From positions 1-34,488 of the forward strand of contig JAOZLM010000002.1 of assembly GCA_029934815.1 (NCBI GenBank): a stretch of DNA of 34,488 nt, written 5' to 3'. This DNA is from Desulfocapsa sp. Its GTDB lineage: Bacteria > Desulfobacterota > Desulfobulbia > Desulfobulbales > Desulfocapsaceae. The position numbers and the translations under genes are program-made. Below the pieces are notes generated by a model that made no database searches, was not told the origin of the DNA, and saw only the letters and a list, made by a program, of their open reading frames with translations. Position 1 is the first letter of the stretch. Each line of letters starts with the position of its first letter. This document shows positions 1 through 7,728 of this stretch, one piece after another.

Positions 1-100
1 GGGCGACCATTCGATCAATTTGAGGATCATGAGCCTGGTAAACCATTCCCATGGCACCACGGCCGAGTTCCGATACAATGTTATATCTTCCGTAATTCAT
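1..100 (-). CDS. Serine/threonine protein kinase, N-terminal fragment (window edge)
   Basis: Only the first 33 codons are inside the window; the gene continues past base 1. The visible protein begins MNYGRYNIVSELGRGAMGMV and contains the glycine-rich ATP loop GRGAMGMV followed by YQAHD, as in Hanks-type (PknB/PpkA-like) kinases. Its start codon overlaps the stop of the upstream protease gene by one base (TAATG), so the two are probably translationally coupled. With the PP2C phosphatase two genes upstream and FHA proteins nearby, it is the likely kinase of a threonine phosphorylation pathway controlling the T6SS, as PpkA is in Pseudomonas. The catalytic loop, membrane segment and sensor domain cannot be seen. 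Confidence 0.85.
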   Translation of the reverse strand, partial: MNYGRYNIVSELGRGAMGMVYQAHDPQIDRMVA

Positions 101-1035
101 TAGTTGAGTTGCTCACTGAGAAAATCAATAATAACTTCCAGTGGAATCAGAAATCCGATTCCCTCTGATACGCGATGTCGTCCTTTGACTATGGCAACAA
201 ATTTTCCTTCGCTGTCAAAGACCGGACTGCCACTACTGCCCGGCTGGATTTCCATACTGGCCTGCCACATTGGCTGATTATTTACCAGGCGGGGAGGGCC
301 GTTGATGTATCCTGAATTAACCGTCCCTCGAAGCCCAACCGGACAGCCTATGGAATAGAGTTTTTCTCCCATGCTGAGCAGGTTGCGTCCTTCTTCAATA
401 TTGATGATCTGTTCTCTGCCGCTTTGAATCTGAATGAGCGCCAGGTCACGTTCAAAATCAATCTTTACAATATCACCTTTAAACAGGGTGTTGATGGTGG
501 AAACAATAGTGACTTCCTCCTGCTCTTTGAGGTCATGGGCTGTACACAGGATTAATCCCTGCTCATCAATGGTGACCCCGGAAAATTGTACAGTTTTTCC
601 CTGTCGGTTAGCTCTCAGGCAGGCAACAGTACCGATCTTATCAAGGACGGGCGTTGGTATTTCCGGCTGTTGGCTTGCTATCTGTTTGTTGCTTTTGTTT
701 CTGCTGTTAAGATATTGCTGGAGTTCTTGTATTCTTAACTCGTCATCTTCGTCGTTGGCAATTCGGATGGAAATTGTTGTGGCAAGAGGAGAGTGTGGGG
801 TGAGATTTATTTGCCACTGCTCATTGTTCTTTGAACTGGAGATATGAATGAGCCCACCTGATTGGGGTATAATCCGGTAGCTTTGATCGTTCATGTCGAG
901 CCAGTGGGAAACGGCTTGCTGACTCGCAGCCATGGAAAGCGGATAGTGCTGACTGCTTTCCATTGCATATACGTTATGGAAAGAGAAGAGCCAGGTGGCT
1001 GCCAGGAGGATATGCAGGCTACGGGGTTTCCTCAT
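100..1035 (-). CDS. Secreted trypsin-like (HtrA/S1C-type) serine protease
   Basis: A 311-aa protein with an N-terminal signal peptide (basic MRKPR, hydrophobic stretch, likely cleavage after VYA near residue 24), so it is expected in the periplasm. Residues 135-311 form a chymotrypsin-fold protease with a visible triad: His167 in TAHD, Asp197 in ERDLAL and Ser268 in PGSSGSP. There is no PDZ domain. The segment between the signal and the protease (about 25-130) is unrecognised. It overlaps the PP2C gene by 4 nt (ATGA) and the kinase gene by 1 nt. A periplasmic protease between phosphatase and kinase is not part of the standard T6SS phosphorylation pathway; it may act on an envelope signal, but that is inference. 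Confidence 0.85.
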   Translation of the reverse strand: MRKPRSLHILLAATWLFSFHNVYAMESSQHYPLSMAASQQAVSHWLDMNDQSYRIIPQSGGLIHISSSKNNEQWQINLTPHSPLATTISIRIANDEDDELRIQELQQYLNSRNKSNKQIASQQPEIPTPVLDKIGTVACLRANRQGKTVQFSGVTIDEQGLILCTAHDLKEQEEVTIVSTINTLFKGDIVKIDFERDLALIQIQSGREQIINIEEGRNLLSMGEKLYSIGCPVGLRGTVNSGYINGPPRLVNNQPMWQASMEIQPGSSGSPVFDSEGKFVAIVKGRHRVSEGIGFLIPLEVIIDFLSEQLN

Positions 1036-1772
1036 ACCTGCACCTCTATGAGCACTGCGGTAATGTTGTCACGTCCGCCTCCGGACTTTGCCTGTTCTAT
1101 CAGTAGATTGCATCGATTCTCTAGCGGATCTCTGCTGGTTACTGTTTTTTCAATAGCCTCGTCACTCACCATATCGGTTAACCCATCAGAGCAGAGAAGA
1201 AACAGATCGCCGGCAAAATATCGTCCTCGAATAATATCAACTTCCAGCTGATCACTGACTCCCACTGCCCGGCTGATAACATTTCGTAGCCGGTGGGTAC
1301 GTGCTTCATCTTTGGAAATTATTCCCTGATCCAGCTGATCCTGTACCAGCGAATGATCCTTTGTTAAACGTACAAGCTGATTTTGTCGCAGACGATAGGT
1401 TCTGCTATCCCCGATGTGTCCCAGCACAAAACCCTGTTCATGAAAAAGAATAAGCTCGGCAGTGCATCCCATACCGCTGTGGCTGGGGAACTCGGCAATA
1501 TGTGCTCGTATTTTTGTGTTGGCAGTAAGGAATATTTCTTTGACCAGAGCGATGGCGTCTTTTTCGGAACGCTGTTCAGTTTTATGGATTGTCTGAGTCG
1601 CAGTTTCTGTGAAAATCCGGCTGGCAACTTCCCCGGCAGCTGCTCCACCCATACCATCGGCAACAAGACAGAAACCTGCTTCATTGTTCGTGGCAAAGCT
1701 GTCCTCGTTACCGGGACGGCGCAGGCCGGTATCGCTGATGCCGCAGACTTGTAGTATATGCTTTGTTTCCAT
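1032..1772 (-). CDS. PP2C-family serine/threonine phosphatase (PppA/Stp1-like)
   Basis: A 246-aa metal-dependent phosphatase. Counted from the ATG at 1772, it shows GNED (Asp24), DGMGG (Asp39), GDSRTYRLR (from 121), LTKDHSLVQ, CSDGLTD (Asp196) and GRDNITAV (Asp235), which are the metal ligands and motifs of bacterial PP2C enzymes. There is no membrane segment, so it is cytoplasmic. An in-frame TTG at 1796 would add eight residues. I prefer the ATG because an AGGG lies about 11 nt upstream and the protein then starts just before the conserved core. In T6SS loci this enzyme (PppA) reverses kinase phosphorylation of Fha and restrains firing. It is the first gene of the minus-strand set and is divergent from the FHA gene. 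Confidence 0.93.
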   Translation of the reverse strand: METKHILQVCGISDTGLRRPGNEDSFATNNEAGFCLVADGMGGAAAGEVASRIFTETATQTIHKTEQRSEKDAIALVKEIFLTANTKIRAHIAEFPSHSGMGCTAELILFHEQGFVLGHIGDSRTYRLRQNQLVRLTKDHSLVQDQLDQGIISKDEARTHRLRNVISRAVGVSDQLEVDIIRGRYFAGDLFLLCSDGLTDMVSDEAIEKTVTSRDPLENRCNLLIEQAKSGGGRDNITAVLIEVQV

Positions 1773-2000
1773 GTCGCTGAAATCCCTGTTCTGCAACTGA
1801 AGAAGATCATTGCTTTTCAGTTCTCTGACAAATGAGACAGAAATACTATTAAACTCTAGAGTCTATCGAAAAAAAGCTTTAAGATCAATATGATTTTGAT
1901 ATGATAGGGAAGATGAGCATCGTTTTAAATGTTGATAAACTCGTAAAAAACTAAATTTTGGATGATAACTTTTTTGAATTCATAGTGGTGGCTGGTGAAT
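1773..2000. promoter_or_regulatory. Divergent intergenic region (phosphatase / FHA protein)
   Basis: This 228-bp AT-rich gap must hold promoters for both directions. Toward the plus strand there is a TATGAT at 1900-1905 (five of six matches to a sigma70 -10), but no good -35 upstream. A perfect 10-bp palindrome, ACTCTAGAGT, lies at 1853-1862 and could be an operator. A copy of the repeat end motif (TTGATAAACTCGTAAAAAAC) starts at 1932. The exact promoters are guesses. Confidence 0.4.
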
Positions 2001-3020
2001 ATGTCTGATCTGAAGGTACAATTGGTTCATCTCGACGGGCCATTTAAAGGGGAAATTCAGGACTTTTTTGAATCAGTTATTGCCATTGGAAGGCACCCTG
2101 ATTGCCAACTTGTTTTTCCTAAAGAATGTGGTGCAATCTCCCGTAAACACGCTGAAATCATACGTGAAGGGGATCGTTTTAGATTTGTTGATAAAAGTGC
2201 AAACGGCACCCTGATTAATGGCAAAGCTCAAAAAGATGTTTTTTTAAAAGATGGTGATGTCTTAATCATTGGAGGAGAAGGCGGGCCTAAGGTTAGTTTT
2301 TTGAGTTCACCTCTGGAACCTGGAGACAAGGAAGCTATGGCTGCTGTTGCTGTAGTGGAAAAAACAGTGCCGGTTCCGGAAGCACCTTCCGCAAAGGCAC
2401 TTCCTCTAAAAAAGGAATCGGCAAAAGAAATATCACCACCCAGATTTGTGCCAAAACCCTCGCCTGCCCCCCAACCGGAGTCACCCAAACCACAAGCTCC
2501 ATCACCAGAGCCCCTCCCTACAGTGGCTAAAACACTTATTATTCAGTATGGCGCAACGCTCACATCTTTTAAACAATTGCCAATTACCATAGGCAGTGGC
2601 GCTGATTGTGACTGTCCCTTGCAGCATCAGGAACTTGCTGCAGAGCATGCACAAATATTTTTTCGGGACGATCAATACTGGGTGAAAGACCTTACAGGAC
2701 GTGGCCTGGTGACCGTTAACCAGCAAGTCGTTCAGTCAGAGTCACCGTTACCTCCGGATAGTTGTCTGGCACTCACAGCCAAAGGGCCTGAGTTTCAGTT
2801 CCTTGGTGACGGCAGACTGGCGGAAATTGAACCAACAGAAGTGAAGCAGAAACAATCTTCAGTAAACAGGCAAAAGACGCAAGGCACAAGACGTTCTGAT
2901 GATAACAGCTCAAAAGGGAACGGTAACATGATCTGGCTTCTGATTGCTTTGCTGGGACTTGGTGGTGCTGTTGCCGCTTTGTATTATTTTCAGCCAACAC
3001 TTTTCACTGATTTACTTTGA
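2001..3020 (+). CDS. Tail-anchored FHA-domain protein with two FHA-like domains
   Basis: A 339-aa protein. Residues 5-103 form a canonical FHA domain with GR (30-31), SRKH (47-50) and NGT (68-70), the phosphothreonine-binding signature. A Pro/Ala/Lys-rich linker follows (about 120-178). Residues 180-280 look like a second, degenerate FHA fold (PITIGSGADCDC, then AAEHAQI) in which GR and SRxH are altered. A single membrane helix lies near residues 311-330, with only about nine residues after it, so both FHA domains should face the cytoplasm. I chose ATG 2001; a GTG at 1995 is possible. It probably reads the phosphorylation state set by the adjacent kinase/phosphatase pair. It lacks the C-terminal domain of a normal TagH/Fha protein. 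Confidence 0.85.
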   Translation: MSDLKVQLVHLDGPFKGEIQDFFESVIAIGRHPDCQLVFPKECGAISRKHAEIIREGDRFRFVDKSANGTLINGKAQKDVFLKDGDVLIIGGEGGPKVSFLSSPLEPGDKEAMAAVAVVEKTVPVPEAPSAKALPLKKESAKEISPPRFVPKPSPAPQPESPKPQAPSPEPLPTVAKTLIIQYGATLTSFKQLPITIGSGADCDCPLQHQELAAEHAQIFFRDDQYWVKDLTGRGLVTVNQQVVQSESPLPPDSCLALTAKGPEFQFLGDGRLAEIEPTEVKQKQSSVNRQKTQGTRRSDDNSSKGNGNMIWLLIALLGLGGAVAALYYFQPTLFTDLL

Positions 3021-3068
3021 TTGATGGATTCGTAAAAAACTCCGAAAATAGGATGGAGTTGTAAAAAA
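3021..3068. repeat. Repeat-end motif copies with a terminator-like hairpin
   Basis: The gap between the two plus-strand genes has two tandem copies of one motif: TTGATGGATTCGTAAAAAAC from 3021 and GATGGAGTTGTAAAAAA from 3052. The first matches the terminal repeat of the element at 23468-23602. A stem AACTCC (3038-3043) / GGAGTT (3055-3060) is followed by a T-run when read on the minus strand. It could therefore end minus-strand transcripts that run through the convergent gene. The stem is only 6 bp with an 11-nt loop, so this is tentative. Confidence 0.45.
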
Positions 3069-3097
3069 TAAGACACTATCTCAGCAAGGAGACAGCC

Positions 3098-4663
3098 ATG
3101 GAACAGATATCTATTCCGGATATTCCTTTTTCTATTCTCGCACTTGCACCTTTTACCTCAGAGCCTGATCCCGGTTCTGTAAATGACCCGCAGGCCGTTG
3201 ATCCCCTGGATATTGACCAGACTTTGGCTGCCATGGCTCCTTCTTTCTATCTTTCTCTGCCAGCCACTCAATGTCCTGCTGGTGGTTTTCAAATTCAGTT
3301 TCGGCAAATGAAGGATTTTACTCCCGATGGTTTGCTGAAGAGTCAGGCTTATTTAAAGCAACTGCTGGCTGCAGATCGTTTCTGTGTGGAGGCAGGGCAG
3401 CAGAAAATGTCTCCACAGGATGTGCAGCAAGGGTTGAAACAATGGCCTGATTTGCCTCATATCTCGCTGGATTTTGAGGAAAAAGTCAAAAAAGAAGAGA
3501 GTAATTCTCTCGATAATCTTCTGTCCATGGTAGATTTACCAGATAGCCAGTCGTCGATCCACACTGCTGTATCTGCCGGTACCGGGTCGTACGGTGCGCT
3601 GGCTTGCCAAATTCTCGACGCTATTTATAGTGATCCACTATTTCGCAGTCTTGAATCCAGCTGGCAGAGTTTGCGCTATCTTGGCCGCTATATGAGTAAA
3701 GCAGGAGCGAAGCTGACGATATTATCAGTGTCACCGGATAGTATTGAAACAGTTTTGGAAGAAAACCGGGAGCTGTTACTCACCCATCCCCCTTCTTTAC
3801 TTTTGCTCGATCAATCGTTTGGCAGCTCTGCACAATCTGTCCGGATACTAGAGCAACTTGCTCAGCTTGGACAGGAGATGCTTGTACCTGTGCTGGCCTG
3901 GGTGGATAATTCGTTTTTTCAAATAGAGAGCTGGCGTGAGTTGGATAAACTTTCGTTCCTGCCCCATTATATGGAAGGAGCTTCTTTTGCAAGTCTCAGG
4001 AGCTTTCAGGAATCTGCATCAGGGCGCTGGTTGGCTCTTGCCTGTAACCGTTTTCTAATACGTTTTCCGTATGGACCGGAAAACCGTTCACGCTTGCTAC
4101 CATTCAGTGAAAAGGGTGTGCCCTGGCAATCACCGGTATGGGGTGTCGCGGCTCTTATGGCAAGTCGTGCGCAACAAACTGGCTGGCCGACAAGGATTGC
4201 CTCATCAACTGAGCTTCTCGAAGATCTGGCTCTCACAACAGAAGGATTGAGTGAGACGGGAAGTGTAGAAATTGAATTAGGTGAGAGTCGGCTGGACCAG
4301 TTGACTCGTTGCGGTATAATGGCGCTGACAGGTCGAAAAAGAACAGATACTGCTTTGCTTGCAGGTGATGTTATGGTTTCAGCCGACGCCAGTTTAAGTT
4401 ACCAGATGCTGGTTTGCCGGGTCAGTCATTTTATTCTCTGGTGTCGGGATCACTGGCAGGAAGCTTTTACTGCAGAGGAATTGGCTGTGCAGCTCCGTAC
4501 CGCTTTTCGGCTTTTTGCGGAAAAGCAGAGCGGAACTTCAGCCGGAGACCTGGATGTAACGTGTAAGCATGATCAGGACGCAATCATGGTATCGTTTTGC
4601 TGGCAGCCTTCTTCACAAGTTCTTTCAAGCAGGCAGGAGGTTATGCTGGAATTTGCCTGGTAA
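3098..4663 (+). CDS. TssB-TssC-like fused contractile sheath paralog
   Basis: A 521-aa protein that looks like both sheath subunits in one chain. Residues 8-90 follow TssB: IPFSILALAPFT resembles LKMLIMGDFT of the TssB in this locus, and RQMKDFTPDGLLKSQAYLK resembles FESLKDFNPDAIAENSPELK. From about 138 it follows TssC: LDNLLSMVDLP, then DPLFRSLESSWQSLRYL (compare FQKLESAWRSTKYL) and NRFLIRFPYG (compare PRFLLRLPYG). It is shorter than TssB plus TssC here (162 + 495 aa). The start has a good AAGGAGA site at about 8 nt. It is paired with the FHA gene on the plus strand, away from the canonical tssBC. It might cap, modify or seed the sheath, or act in regulation; the function is unknown. Confidence 0.7.
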   Translation: MEQISIPDIPFSILALAPFTSEPDPGSVNDPQAVDPLDIDQTLAAMAPSFYLSLPATQCPAGGFQIQFRQMKDFTPDGLLKSQAYLKQLLAADRFCVEAGQQKMSPQDVQQGLKQWPDLPHISLDFEEKVKKEESNSLDNLLSMVDLPDSQSSIHTAVSAGTGSYGALACQILDAIYSDPLFRSLESSWQSLRYLGRYMSKAGAKLTILSVSPDSIETVLEENRELLLTHPPSLLLLDQSFGSSAQSVRILEQLAQLGQEMLVPVLAWVDNSFFQIESWRELDKLSFLPHYMEGASFASLRSFQESASGRWLALACNRFLIRFPYGPENRSRLLPFSEKGVPWQSPVWGVAALMASRAQQTGWPTRIASSTELLEDLALTTEGLSETGSVEIELGESRLDQLTRCGIMALTGRKRTDTALLAGDVMVSADASLSYQMLVCRVSHFILWCRDHWQEAFTAEELAVQLRTAFRLFAEKQSGTSAGDLDVTCKHDQDAIMVSFCWQPSSQVLSSRQEVMLEFAW

Positions 4664-5431
4664 TTATGCGGCGCTTTTTTGTAATTCCGCTTTCAGCAGA
4701 TCCGGCATATTCTCAACGGCGTCCTGAGCAACAATTTCCTGGAATGCCGGAATACCTGAGAGCTGTGTTACTTCAGTGATAAACTTATCTGGCGGCAGGA
4801 AGGTTGTAAGCGGCGCAGTAATCATGATTGCCGGCAAATTCCCCAGATCCGGTATCTCATAAATATCCACCTGATAACGAAGGTCTTCAAGCAGACTTTT
4901 TAGAGCCGGGAAATATTCCAGAAGTAATACCAGGCTGAGGTGGCAGATAAGCGCCTGGCGCATATCATCCGTCTGTTTAGCTTCCTTGCCGCTCAGCATA
5001 CCCTGTAAGCGCTCAAGGGGACATTCACTCTGGTAGGAAATAAGAAAACGGGTGGGAGAAGTGATAGTGATGCTTTTGCCATTATCACCATCAAGAGCCA
5101 GCTCATATTGCAGTGGAGTGTATTCCAGAACATTGGACATGGCCGGTAAGGGGGCCTGAAGTCTTTTGGGCAGTTGGAACGGTGATTCACAAATAGCGCT
5201 GAATCGTTCCTGCAACTCAGCAAATGCTTTGTCTGAACCGTTTATCTCTTGCTGCGAAGAACTTTTAATATACGTGCCAAGGAGTTTTCGGGGAATAAAG
5301 AGCGGCCGCAGGGTTGTGAGATGTTCCCGTAAGCGCTGCCCCAGAAATGAGCTGATCTTGTCTGTGGCCTGGCGGAGTTCCAGAAATTCCTGGCTGTCCA
5401 GGTCGGTACGGGGGATATTCAGTTCATTCAT
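4664..5431 (-). CDS. Uncharacterised T6SS-locus protein (255 aa)
   Basis: I do not recognise this protein. It is 255 aa, with no signal peptide and no clear membrane helix, so it is probably cytoplasmic. It has a helical N-terminus (about 1-50), a middle part with strand-like segments (LQYELAL, KSITITSPTRFLISYQ) and a hydrophobic helix (ICHLSLVLLLEYFPALKSLL, about 163-182). It starts at an ATG preceded by AAGGAAA. It is the last gene of the minus-strand series, 33 nt after the TIR-like gene. Its stop codon directly abuts the stop of the convergent sheath paralog, leaving no spacer. Context suggests a T6SS accessory role; the sequence does not show which. Confidence 0.65.
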   Translation of the reverse strand: MNELNIPRTDLDSQEFLELRQATDKISSFLGQRLREHLTTLRPLFIPRKLLGTYIKSSSQQEINGSDKAFAELQERFSAICESPFQLPKRLQAPLPAMSNVLEYTPLQYELALDGDNGKSITITSPTRFLISYQSECPLERLQGMLSGKEAKQTDDMRQALICHLSLVLLLEYFPALKSLLEDLRYQVDIYEIPDLGNLPAIMITAPLTTFLPPDKFITEVTQLSGIPAFQEIVAQDAVENMPDLLKAELQKSAA

Positions 5432-5464
5432 TGTGTTTTCCTTTATTGTTGTGCCTGCTTGAGG

Positions 5465-6244
5465 CTACCGTAATGATATGATAAATGCCTCAGTTTCCTC
5501 TTCAGAAGAGTAGGGGCAGAACATGATTTTTTCTGGTGTTCCTTCAACTTTCAGGTAGTAGGAGCTCCCTGGAGGAAGTTCATTTTGTACTGCCCAGGCA
5601 GTAAATTTGCTCTCACCCACTTCAATTTCCAAACCCTGCTGCGGATAGTTGAGGATAGATTTTTCCGGTAACTGCCCTGAAGGTCCCACTGCATGCAGTT
5701 TGATTTCTCCGTCACTAACCGCAAAGATTGCACCCTGCCAGTCACTGTTTGCAGGCCCTATCTCAAACCATTGGCCAACATTGGTAATCCCGTACACATC
5801 AATTCGATATTCAGTCTGGCTGGGTTGCACAGGTGTGTGGACAGTAGCAAGCAGTTTCGCTCCGTAAGCATCTCCGGCAATCGGCAGCACTTTCGCTTTA
5901 CTAAGCGGTGTGGGAAGAGAATCCGGCGCTATCTCTTCATCTCCAATCTGGAGAATAACAATGGGGAAGTTTGCACCACGCTCAGCCTGAACTGCAAGGG
6001 CGAGCATAGCAAGCCCATAACGGAAGGAGTCTTTTTTAAGACTTTCAGCAGAACAGAGAAGCAGCCACATGGAGACATTAGTATCCAGTAATTCCTTTCG
6101 CGGTGCTGCCCAAGCCATTTTTTCAAGATCGTCTGTGAAAAAATGACCATCAGCGGCAAGGCCGTAGGTTTGTAGTTTTGCGATAACAGATTGCACTGTT
6201 TCTTCGGGACAGTCGAACGCACTGATCCATATTTTTTTCTGCAT
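5465..6244 (-). CDS. Uncharacterised accessory protein, possibly a degenerate TIR-like N-domain
   Basis: A 259-aa soluble protein. Residues 1-140 alternate strands and helices in a TIR-like order: KIWISAFD, then LQTYGLAADGHFF, SMWLLLCSAESL and FPIVILQIGDE. The acidic residue expected in the catalytic helix of NAD-cleaving TIR enzymes is not evident (SFRYGLAML in its place), so if it is a TIR fold it is probably a scaffold. Residues 145-259 are strand-rich and unrecognised. I chose the ATG at 6244, preceded by AAGGA and 7 nt after the upstream stop; a TTG at 6295 would extend 51 nt into the FHA-transglycosylase gene. The fold call is weak and needs structure prediction. Confidence 0.55.
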   Translation of the reverse strand: MQKKIWISAFDCPEETVQSVIAKLQTYGLAADGHFFTDDLEKMAWAAPRKELLDTNVSMWLLLCSAESLKKDSFRYGLAMLALAVQAERGANFPIVILQIGDEEIAPDSLPTPLSKAKVLPIAGDAYGAKLLATVHTPVQPSQTEYRIDVYGITNVGQWFEIGPANSDWQGAIFAVSDGEIKLHAVGPSGQLPEKSILNYPQQGLEIEVGESKFTAWAVQNELPPGSSYYLKVEGTPEKIMFCPYSSEEETEAFIISLR

Positions 6245-6251
6245 GGTGTCC

Positions 6252-7721
6252 TTATCTTCCCGCCAGATGGAGCGGGTTGTCAAAATTAAAACCAAAGAGA
6301 CGGGGATTCTCCCCGATCACTGCTGCTGAAAAGATGTAAAAGACATAATCATAGGTTTGCTCTGGAATTTTGTCTCGATATTGTTTGAAAAATTTCCAAA
6401 AATTACGTTCCTGCGGATTGTTGGGCATGGCTCTCACCATACGGATAATCCGGTTTTCTCCCCAGTTATACGAAGCCATGACTAACAGACCGGAGGCCTG
6501 TGCATCGGTATCATAAATTTTACGAAGATATTTTGCCGCAGCCACCGTTGATTTTGCAAAGTTATGCCGCTCGTCTTGCGGATCAACTGTTCGTTCTTTA
6601 TACAGAGGGCCTGTTCGCAGTCCATAACGACTCCCGGTTTCAGGAATAAACTGCCACATACCTTTGGCTATTCCCCAGCGGGTTTTGGGGCCCATTGCAT
6701 TGACTTTGAAATTACTTTCCTGTAAAGCCAGATAAAAAAACTGGGGCGGCAAATAGTAGAAACGCATGGTATCTGCAATGGTAGGCGTATAGCCCATATC
6801 GTCGGCCCGTTTTACGGCATTTACAAGGCGTTTGGTGGATTGCCATTTTTTAATGTAACGAAGGACTTCTTTGGTGAAATCATCCGGGACAAGCAGCTCG
6901 CATTCGCCAAAAATCCTGGCAGTTTTGAGGATAGCCTGCTCTTCAGGACTGATACTACTGTATATCCCAAGGGTATCGACAAATTCACTGTAACTGTTCT
7001 CCAGCGCCCGAGCCTTTTGTTTATATTGTTCGACTCGGGCAATGGTGCTTGTGTCTTCACTTTCCCGTCCTTTCTTCAGCACATCAGCAAACTCAACTTC
7101 CAGACTTTTCATTGTATAGAAAATTTCTTCAGCGAGTTTTTTCTGCTTTACAATCTGCTGATGGTTATAAACAGCCACAGAACCAGCTACTAGAAAAAGA
7201 CAGACAACAAAACCAATTATAGCACCATAGGTTCTTTTTTGTTTTTTTTGTACCTGAGCAAAGGCACGTCGTACCATTATGGTGTGTTCACCTGCATTTT
7301 CATCGTTCTGATCACTGAAGTAATGTTGCTGGTAGTGAGCTTCTGTCTGTGGATCTTTTTTTGTTTCTGGAGCTTTCGCAACCGGCGGGTCAATAATTAG
7401 ATTGAGTTGTGGTCCGTTTCTTCCCAGTGTAACTTTGACTTGTTCTTTGATTTCATATCGACCAATAGCTTGTTCATTTACAAAAAGACCATTACCACTG
7501 TTGCAGTCCTGGATCCACCAGGTTCCCGCAAGCAGAACGACTTCAGCATGCTTGCGACTGACCACCGGATCAGCAATGTGGATGTCATTGGTGGGATCTC
7601 TGCCAATACGGAAGGAAGATGTGAACTTTTGCTCTGCAACCTGACCGGCTGTCCAGGTTGCAGAAACACGAATAGCAGGAGGAGAAGCATTCTGCTGATT
7701 GTTTTCCTGATCTGTATTCAT
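6252..7721 (-). CDS. FHA domain - membrane helix - SLT lytic transglycosylase fusion
   Basis: A 489-aa protein in three parts. Residues 18-110 are an FHA domain with GR (40-41), SRKH (55-58) and NSGNG (74-78). After a linker and a basic patch (KKQKR), residues 166-186 form one membrane helix, placing the FHA inside and the rest in the periplasm. A helical region (190-310) precedes an SLT domain: catalytic Glu335 in ALQESNF, then GMWQFIPETG, and ASYNWGENRI near 416-425. It should cut peptidoglycan near the T6SS membrane complex, perhaps guided by phosphothreonine binding in the cytoplasm. The linker contains EHTIMV (Thr147), like the Thr motifs of the zinc-finger protein at the head of the series. 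No clear Shine-Dalgarno site is seen. Confidence 0.88.
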   Translation of the reverse strand: MNTDQENNQQNASPPAIRVSATWTAGQVAEQKFTSSFRIGRDPTNDIHIADPVVSRKHAEVVLLAGTWWIQDCNSGNGLFVNEQAIGRYEIKEQVKVTLGRNGPQLNLIIDPPVAKAPETKKDPQTEAHYQQHYFSDQNDENAGEHTIMVRRAFAQVQKKQKRTYGAIIGFVVCLFLVAGSVAVYNHQQIVKQKKLAEEIFYTMKSLEVEFADVLKKGRESEDTSTIARVEQYKQKARALENSYSEFVDTLGIYSSISPEEQAILKTARIFGECELLVPDDFTKEVLRYIKKWQSTKRLVNAVKRADDMGYTPTIADTMRFYYLPPQFFYLALQESNFKVNAMGPKTRWGIAKGMWQFIPETGSRYGLRTGPLYKERTVDPQDERHNFAKSTVAAAKYLRKIYDTDAQASGLLVMASYNWGENRIIRMVRAMPNNPQERNFWKFFKQYRDKIPEQTYDYVFYIFSAAVIGENPRLFGFNFDNPLHLAGR

Positions 7722-7728
7722 AGTTTGA

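Noticed and set aside
862..1251. Plus-strand open frame across the protease-phosphatase junction
   Set aside because: It lies antisense to two genes with intact catalytic motifs.
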